Source: DATAFO01 sp046728935
Lineage (GTDB): Bacteria; Actinomycetota; Thermoleophilia; Solirubrobacterales; 70-9
NCBI GenBank assembly: GCA_046728935.1
Contig: JBKPFS010000111.1
Location: forward strand, 1 to 9,549
DNA length: 9,549 bases
Direction of reading: 5' to 3'
Shown here: positions 5,205-9,549 of the stretch, one piece after another
Layout of the letters: each line of letters starts with the position of its first letter
Position numbering within the stretch: position 1 is the stretch's first letter
The notes under the pieces: model-generated
Told to the model about the DNA's origin: nothing
What the model saw: only the letters and a program-made list of their open reading frames with translations
The model's database searches: none
Made by a program: the position numbers and the translations under genes

Positions 5205-5816
5205 CTGCCCTGGGAGATCGCCGGCACCTACCTGGAGGCCTGCAACTGCGACCCGATCTGTCCCTGTCGGACGATCGACGGCCGGCCGGGTGGGAGATCC
5301 ACACACGGGGTCTGCATGGGGGCGCTCTCGTGGCAGATCGAGACCGGCCACGCGGGCGACGCCGATCTGGCGGGCCTCCGCGTGGCGCTGGCGTTGAGGT
5401 ACGACGACGACGAGGCCGGCTCGCCGTGGAGCTTCTATCTCTACGTAGACGAGCGCGGCGACGCCCGCCAGCGCGAGGCGCTCGAGGGGATCTTCGTCGG
5501 CCGGCTCGGGGGAACCGCCGACAAGCAGTTCCCCTGGGTGTGGAAGGAGAGCGACCTGCTCGGGGTGAGGGCGGTGCCGATCGAGATCGACCACACGCCC
5601 GGTTGCGGCGGGTTTCGCGCTGGCGGCAGCGTCACCGTTCGCATCCGAGCGCCGGTCGAGGGCGCTGAGACGGTCACTTGCGCGATCCCCGGCCATCACC
5701 GCTCCGGCCGCGAGGTGCACGCCGACCTTGTCGAGGTGAGCGACGGGGGGCTCGGGTTCCAGGTCGAGGCGGTGTGCGGCTATGAGTCGGACTTCGCCTA
5801 CTCCTCCGCCGGCTGA
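5205..5816 (+). CDS. DUF1326 family protein, start codon unclear
   Basis: The frame encodes PWEIAGTYLEACNCDPICPC and onward, the characteristic N-terminus of DUF1326, with Cys13, 15, 19, 21 and 37 (numbered from the CTG at 5205). A GIFVGRLGG segment, TPGCGG, CAIPGHH and the C-terminal GYESDFAYSSAG follow. The cysteine cluster suggests metal or redox chemistry, but the family's function is unknown. No ATG, GTG or TTG lies between the in-frame stop at 5181 and ATG 5316, and starting at 5316 would remove the cysteine motif. CTG 5205 is the earliest near-standard start; ATC 5193 is 6 bp after a TAGTCT hexamer. A lost start codon or sequence error is possible. The gene is divergent from efp, and its stop is 17 bp before the LtrA gene start. 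Confidence 0.72.
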   Translation: MPWEIAGTYLEACNCDPICPCRTIDGRPGGRSTHGVCMGALSWQIETGHAGDADLAGLRVALALRYDDDEAGSPWSFYLYVDERGDARQREALEGIFVGRLGGTADKQFPWVWKESDLLGVRAVPIEIDHTPGCGGFRAGGSVTVRIRAPVEGAETVTCAIPGHHRSGREVHADLVEVSDGGLGFQVEAVCGYESDFAYSSAG

Positions 5817-5819
5817 ACC

Positions 5820-5825
5820 TATCCT
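5820..5825 (+). promoter_or_regulatory. Predicted -10 element (TATCCT) for the LtrA-family gene
   Basis: TATCCT is followed by seven bases and then GTG at 5833, where the LtrA-family protein most plausibly starts. The arrangement is the same as at efp and points to a leaderless transcript. The hexamer lies just after the DUF1326 stop codon. Confidence 0.4.
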
Positions 5826-5832
5826 GGGATCC

Positions 5833-7068
5833 GTGGCGACGACGGCAACGGACACGCGTACGGGCCGGGTCCGGGCCGTGCTGCGCGAGGGCGAGCGGGT
5901 GACGCCGCTCGAGCTCTTCTTCGACCTGGTGTTCGTGCTCGCGATCACCCAGTGCACCGCCCTGATGTCGGAGAATCCGACCTGGGAGGGCATCGGACAG
6001 GGGCTCCTGGTGCTCGGCGTGCTCTGGTGGTCGTGGGTGGGCTACGCCTGGCTCACGAGCGTCGTCGATCCCGAGGAGGGCGCGGTCCGGATCGCGATGT
6101 TCGCCGCGATGGCCGGGCTTCTGATCGTTTCGATCTGCGTTCCGGAGGCCTTCGACGACCTGGCCCTCGAGTTCGCCCTCGCCTACGGAGTCGTTCGGGG
6201 CGGGCACATCGCCCTGTTCATGCTCGCGAGCCGCGACGACCCCGACCTTCGCACATCGGTCATCGGCCTCGGCGTGAGCACCGCAATCGGGGTCGGGCTC
6301 CTCGCCGGTGCCTCGTTCTTCGACGGGGCCGCCCAGGCCTCGCTGTGGGCGCTCGCGCTGCTGCTCGACATGGGCGGCCCGTTCCTCTACGGCTCCGAGG
6401 GCTGGAAGCTGGTGCCCGGGCACTTCGCCGAGCGGCACGGGCTGATCATCATCATCGCCCTCGGCGAGTCGATCGTCGCCATCGGCGCCGGTGCCGAGGC
6501 TCACCTGACCGCCGGCATCGCCACCGCCGCGGCGCTCGGGATCACCGTCGCCGCCGCGCTCTGGTGGATCTACTTCGACGTCGTCGCGCTGGTCTCGGCC
6601 CGCCGCCTGGCCAACGCCCCCGAGGGTCGGGTGCGCAACGAGCTGGCGCGCGACTCCTACTCCTACATGCACCTACTGATGGTCGCCGGGATCGTCCTCG
6701 TCGCCCTGGGCCTGAAGAAGACGCTGGGACAGGTCGACGACCCGCTCGAGACGGTGCCGGCGTTCGCGCTCTTGGGCGGGGTCGCCCTCTACCTGCTCGG
6801 GCACGTCGCGTTCCGCTACCGCCATGTCCACACGATCAACCGCCAGCGTCTCCTGCTCGCCTTGATCCTGGTGGCGCTCCTGCCTCTTGCGGTCGAGATC
6901 TCGGCCCTGGCAACGCTCGCCATCGTCACCGCGCTGCTCTGCATCCTGATCGCGTACGAGACCCGCAGGTACGGCGAGGGACGGCAGCGCGTGCGCCACG
7001 GCCTCTCCCCGGGCCCGCCGCTGTACGGGCAGGAGGCAGAGACGACCGGTGCTTCCGCGCGCCGGTAG
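5833..7068 (+). CDS. LtrA-family (low temperature requirement A) membrane protein
   Basis: A polytopic membrane protein of 411 residues from GTG 5833. The hallmark is RVTPLELFFDLVFVLAITQ (22-40), the conserved first segment of the LtrA family (PF06772), with the second family motif HFAERHGLIIIIALGESIVA (197-216). About ten to twelve hydrophobic segments span the rest, including 52-74, 86-103, 146-160, 228-253, 280-295, 308-325 and 338-374, ending in a short basic and polar tail. LtrA was named for growth at low temperature in Listeria; its biochemical role is not established. An ATG at 5782 would extend it by 17 residues but overlaps the DUF1326 gene and has only a weak ribosome site. The downstream lipoprotein gene overlaps its 3' end by 20 bp, so the two are probably co-transcribed. 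Confidence 0.9.
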   Translation: MATTATDTRTGRVRAVLREGERVTPLELFFDLVFVLAITQCTALMSENPTWEGIGQGLLVLGVLWWSWVGYAWLTSVVDPEEGAVRIAMFAAMAGLLIVSICVPEAFDDLALEFALAYGVVRGGHIALFMLASRDDPDLRTSVIGLGVSTAIGVGLLAGASFFDGAAQASLWALALLLDMGGPFLYGSEGWKLVPGHFAERHGLIIIIALGESIVAIGAGAEAHLTAGIATAAALGITVAAALWWIYFDVVALVSARRLANAPEGRVRNELARDSYSYMHLLMVAGIVLVALGLKKTLGQVDDPLETVPAFALLGGVALYLLGHVAFRYRHVHTINRQRLLLALILVALLPLAVEISALATLAIVTALLCILIAYETRRYGEGRQRVRHGLSPGPPLYGQEAETTGASARR

Positions 7069-8065
7069 GACGCGGCCGGCCCTCCGGGCGCTGCTGGCGC
7101 TGCTGATCGGGCTCGCGACCGGCTGCGACGACGGGAACTCCTCGCCAGAGTCCCGGACCCGCCTCGAGCAGGCGCTGGCGAAGGTCGGCGACGCCGTCTC
7201 CGCGCGCGGGACCGGATACGGATGGGTCGATCTCGGCGCCGTGCGAACCGGTGGCCGCGCCGTCCCCGCGTGGGCGGCCCAGGCGCTCGGCCCGGGCGCC
7301 GCCGAGCTCGTCTTCGACCGCGCGAAGGTCCGCGCTCGAACGGGGCTCGATCCGGGGGCTGCGACCGAGGCGCTCGCCGTCGGCGGCTCGTACACGTTCG
7401 CGGCCCGCTTTGACGGCGTCGAGACCGGCCGGCTGCGCGCCCTCTACGCGCGCGCCGGGGCGACGTCGCGCGAGCTCCGGAGGTGGCGCGCGTTCGACGT
7501 CGGCTCGCAGGCGCAGGCGCCGCTGGGGACGCCGCTCGAGGCGCTCCAGTCGCTCGGCGCTCGCGTGGCTATACACGATGACGCGGCCGTCCTCGCGCGG
7601 ACGGATCCCACGCGGCTGGCGTTGATCGGCGGCGGAGAACCGCCCACATCCGACGCGCAGGTCGGCCTCGCCGTGGACTGCCTCGACGAGGTTGTCGCCG
7701 CGCGGCTCTTCCGGGGCTCCTTCACGCAACAGCCGCGGGTCAGCCCGGACCTGGTGGCGGTGGGCGTGCGAGCGCCGGCCGGCGCCGGCACGAAGGAGGT
7801 GCTGTGCGCGATCGACGACTCCGAGGACGCGGTCGAGGGCTATGCCGAGTCGATGCGCCGGGCGCTGGCCCCCGGTGCACGGAATCCCGACACGGGGGAG
7901 CGCCTGCCTATCGCCAGCTCAAACGTCGACACGCTCGCGGACGGAGGAGAACACGCCGCGCGCGCCCAGCTCAGGCTTACGGCGGGCACGCGGCCGGGGC
8001 TGCTGTTCGATGCCCTCGTCCTCGGCACCATCGTGGCCTACATCGGCGGCCCGGCGCCGGGCTAG
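7049..8065 (+). CDS. Hypothetical lipoprotein
   Basis: A 338-residue protein from GTG 7049, preceded by AGGAGG (7031-7036) at a rather long 12-base spacing. The N-terminus is a lipoprotein-type signal: basic residues (RAGRTRP, 4-10), a hydrophobic core ALRALLALLIGL (11-22) and an ATGC lipobox with Cys26. Ala rather than Leu at -3 is acceptable but not ideal. The mature part is soluble, rich in Ala, Gly, Arg and Asp, with only two further cysteines (211 and 253), which could form a disulfide. I recognise no domain. It overlaps the LtrA-family gene by 20 bp, so the two are likely one transcript, perhaps acting together at the membrane; that is inference only. The gene ends 16 bp from the convergent PEBP gene. 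Confidence 0.75.
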   Translation: MLPRAGRTRPALRALLALLIGLATGCDDGNSSPESRTRLEQALAKVGDAVSARGTGYGWVDLGAVRTGGRAVPAWAAQALGPGAAELVFDRAKVRARTGLDPGAATEALAVGGSYTFAARFDGVETGRLRALYARAGATSRELRRWRAFDVGSQAQAPLGTPLEALQSLGARVAIHDDAAVLARTDPTRLALIGGGEPPTSDAQVGLAVDCLDEVVAARLFRGSFTQQPRVSPDLVAVGVRAPAGAGTKEVLCAIDDSEDAVEGYAESMRRALAPGARNPDTGERLPIASSNVDTLADGGEHAARAQLRLTAGTRPGLLFDALVLGTIVAYIGGPAPG

Positions 8066-8081
8066 AGACGCGCGGCTCCCC

Positions 8082-8690
8082 TCAGAGCTTGTCCGCGTGC
8101 AGCGTGTAGGTGCCCACGAGCTCGCCCTGGTCCAGGACGTGCCCCTCCATCGCCTTCCGCACGTCGTCGAGGGTGAAGTCGCCCGAGAGGCCGAGGCTGG
8201 GGACGTCGAGCGCGTAGACCTGGAAGTGGTAGTGGTGGAGACGCTCGTCGTTCCAGGGCGGGAACGGCCCGTCGTAGCCGCCGTAGGTCCCCATCGCGTC
8301 GGTGAAGCTGTTGGCGCCGGTGACGCCGTGCTCGGTCTCCCCCGTCGGCTTGCCCCCAGCGACGATGCCGGCCGAGGCGCCCTCCGGCAGCTCGGTGACG
8401 TCGGGCGGGATGTCGACTAGCAGCCAGTGGGCGAAGTCCTGGCGCGGAGCGTCCTCGGAGACCGTGCGGTCCTCCTGATTGGCGTCGGAGACGTCCGCCG
8501 GGACGTCGGGGTCGAAGACGATCACCGCGAACGACTGGGCGCCCTCGGGCGCGCCCGACCAGCGCAGATGGGGGCTTCGGTTGCCGCCCTTAGCCGCCGC
8601 CTTGCCCTGCCCGTCGGGAACCCCGAAGGCGTGGTTGGCGGGAACCCGGTCGCCGTGCTCGAAGCTGTCGCTCTCCACGCTCAGTGCCAT
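8082..8690 (-). CDS. YbhB/YbcL-type phosphatidylethanolamine-binding (PEBP) family protein
   Basis: A 202-residue PEBP-fold protein, related to E. coli YbhB/YbcL and to Raf kinase inhibitor protein in eukaryotes. Family motifs are SPHLRWSGAPEGAQSFAV (39-56), DPDVP (60-64), the HWLLVDIP segment (88-95), and GGYDGPFPP (137-145) followed by HHYHFQVYALDV (152-163). The Asp and His residues of the anion-binding pocket are present. Bacterial roles are poorly known. It is longer than YbhB (about 158 residues), partly from an acidic insertion around 66-84. No signal peptide is seen, so it is probably cytosolic. The ATG at 8690 has AGGAGG four bases upstream and a TAGACT -10 hexamer at 8722-8717. It is convergent with the lipoprotein gene and transcribed alone. 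Confidence 0.93.
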   Translation of the reverse strand: MALSVESDSFEHGDRVPANHAFGVPDGQGKAAAKGGNRSPHLRWSGAPEGAQSFAVIVFDPDVPADVSDANQEDRTVSEDAPRQDFAHWLLVDIPPDVTELPEGASAGIVAGGKPTGETEHGVTGANSFTDAMGTYGGYDGPFPPWNDERLHHYHFQVYALDVPSLGLSGDFTLDDVRKAMEGHVLDQGELVGTYTLHADKL

Positions 8691-8716
8691 GCGTCCTCCT
8701 CGGTCGAACCGCGCGC

Positions 8717-8722
8717 AGTCTA
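8717..8722 (-). promoter_or_regulatory. Predicted -10 element (TAGACT) for the PEBP gene
   Basis: On the minus strand TAGACT lies 26 bp before the PEBP ATG, giving a leader of about 20 bases that contains AGGAGG. Unlike the leaderless-type starts elsewhere in the window, this gene has conventional spacing and a proper ribosome site. Confidence 0.4.
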
Positions 8723-8746
8723 ACCCCGGCGCCCGGCCCCCGGGGT
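8723..8746 (-). terminator. GC-rich hairpin between aminopeptidase P and PEBP genes
   Basis: ACCCCGG (8723-8729) pairs with CCGGGGT (8740-8746) across a 10-base loop. It starts 6 bp past the aminopeptidase P stop on the minus strand. There is no T-run after it, so it is at best a weak or non-canonical terminator; in this GC-rich DNA chance pairing cannot be excluded. Confidence 0.3.
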
Positions 8747-8752
8747 GCGGAA

Positions 8753-9549
8753 CTACGGGATGACCCGAAGCTCCTTTGGGAGCCCACTCAGGTTGCGGTG
8801 GCCGTCGTCGGTGACGACCACGAGATCCTCGATTCGCACCCCGAACCGGCCCGGCACGTAGACGCCGGGCTCGACCGAGACGACGTCGCCGGCGAGCAGG
8901 GTTTCCTCGGAGCGCTGGGAGAGCCGGGGCGCCTCGTGGACCTCGAGCCCGACCCCGTGGCCAAGCCCGTGGCCGAAGTGGTCTGCGTGGCCGGCCTCGG
9001 CGATGATCTCGCGCGCCGCGGAATCGGCGTCCGGACCCGTGACCCCGGCTCGAACCGCGGCCAGTCCCGCCGCCTGCGCGGTCCGCACGAGCTCGTACGT
9101 CTCGGCGGCGTCAGCAGCGGGCGCCCTGCCGGCGGCGAAGGTCCGGGTGCAGTCCGAGCAATAGCCATCGACCATCGCCCCCATGTCGAAGACCACCAGC
9201 TCGCCCGGCTCGATCTCGCGATCGGACGGCTCGGCGTGCGGGAGGGCGCCGTTCGGCCCCGCCGCGACGATGGCCGGGAAAGAGGGCTCTCCGCCCAGCT
9301 CCCGGATCCGGGCCTCGGCGGCCCGAGCGACGTCGCGCTCGCTGCGCCCGGCGAGGCCCCGCTCGAGCGTCCATTCGAACACCTCGTCGGCGAGCCGGGC
9401 GGCGCTCGCTATCGCCTCCTGCTCGCCAGCGTCCTTCACCCGGCGTAGTCGCTCCACCAGGCCGCTGACCGACACCAGCTCGACCCCCTCCCCCACGGCC
9501 TCCTCCAGCTTTCGCAGGCTGCGAACGCTGGTCGCGGCCTCGTCGAAAC
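8753..9549 (-). CDS. pepP: Xaa-Pro aminopeptidase (aminopeptidase P, M24B family), N-terminus off the window
   Basis: The frame runs off the right edge, leaving the last 264 residues. They hold the end of the N-terminal creatinase-like domain, the linker GLVERLRRVKDAGEQEAI, and a whole pita-bread catalytic domain. Expected dimetal ligands are visible: Asp121 in VVFDMG, Asp132 in GYCSDCTRTF, His197 in GHGLGHGVGLEVHE, Glu226 in VSVEPGVY and Glu240 in VRIED. The enzyme removes the N-terminal residue from peptides with proline at position two, usually with Mn2+, in the cytosol. A prolidase (pepQ) cannot be excluded from this part, but genes of this type beside efp are generally called aminopeptidase P. 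A GTG in the frame at 9496 is internal, because the reading frame and similarity continue upstream. Confidence 0.92.
   Translation of the reverse strand, partial: FDEAATSVRSLRKLEEAVGEGVELVSVSGLVERLRRVKDAGEQEAIASAARLADEVFEWTLERGLAGRSERDVARAAEARIRELGGEPSFPAIVAAGPNGALPHAEPSDREIEPGELVVFDMGAMVDGYCSDCTRTFAAGRAPAADAAETYELVRTAQAAGLAAVRAGVTGPDADSAAREIIAEAGHADHFGHGLGHGVGLEVHEAPRLSQRSEETLLAGDVVSVEPGVYVPGRFGVRIEDLVVVTDDGHRNLSGLPKELRVIP

Noticed and set aside
5133..5993. Minus-strand extension of the efp frame to 473 codons
   Set aside because: The extension has no EF-P similarity and lies opposite the DUF1326 and LtrA genes. GTG 5132 gives the normal 186-residue EF-P.
5674..6672. Minus-strand 332-codon frame opposite the LtrA gene
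   Set aside because: The LtrA family motifs on the plus strand identify the real gene. The antisense product is a hydrophilic low-complexity shadow.
8049..8062. GC palindrome GCCCGGCGCCGGGC at the end of the lipoprotein gene as a terminator
   Set aside because: It lies within the last codons, has no loop and no T-tract, so it is more likely GC-rich coding sequence than a terminator.
1..9549. CRISPR array, tRNA, rRNA, toxin-antitoxin or defence system
   Set aside because: No regularly spaced repeats, cloverleaf or recognised defence-gene motifs were found in the sequence.

Overview
The window is high-GC bacterial chromosome. Gene order and protein style suggest an actinobacterium, possibly class Thermoleophilia (Solirubrobacterales-like). 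That placement is inferred from the nusB/xseB-like/ispA/dxs block beside efp and an aminopeptidase P gene; no rRNA or other phylogenetic marker is present.

Layout. Bases 1-119 hold the 3' end of an IS481-family element: the transposase C-terminus, the right terminal inverted repeat and a probable NCTAGN target duplication. Bases 120-557 contain no convincing gene, only short direct repeats and a terminator hairpin. The minus strand then carries a small four-helix membrane protein (558-914) whose promoter has a consensus CRP-type operator. Next comes a tightly packed minus-strand operon, in transcription order nusB (4501), xseB-like (4121), ispA (3897) and dxs (3028-989), with GTGA stop/start overlaps and a 5-bp gap. 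efp (5132-4572) lies upstream of it on the same strand, separated by a perfect 16-bp inverted repeat. On the plus strand, divergent from efp, are a DUF1326 protein (about 5205-5816), an LtrA-family membrane protein (5833-7068) and an unrecognised lipoprotein (7049-8065). Facing them on the minus strand are a PEBP/YbhB-family protein (8690-8082) and the C-terminal 264 residues of an aminopeptidase P (8753 to the window edge).

How the genes relate. dxs and ispA supply the first MEP-pathway step and the C15/C20 prenyl diphosphates. nusB (antitermination) and efp (translation of polyproline) are housekeeping genes, and aminopeptidase P often neighbours efp. The DUF1326, LtrA, lipoprotein and PEBP genes look like an accessory insertion that separates aminopeptidase P from efp.

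The most notable signals are regulatory. A TANNNT hexamer stands 6-9 bp in front of the start codon of efp, nusB, the LtrA gene and the small membrane gene, which suggests leaderless transcription. The CRP-type palindrome is centred at -41.5 from the predicted start point of the membrane gene. The DUF1326 gene has such a hexamer too, but an ATC where a start codon is expected. No CRISPR array, tRNA, rRNA or obvious novel defence system is visible.
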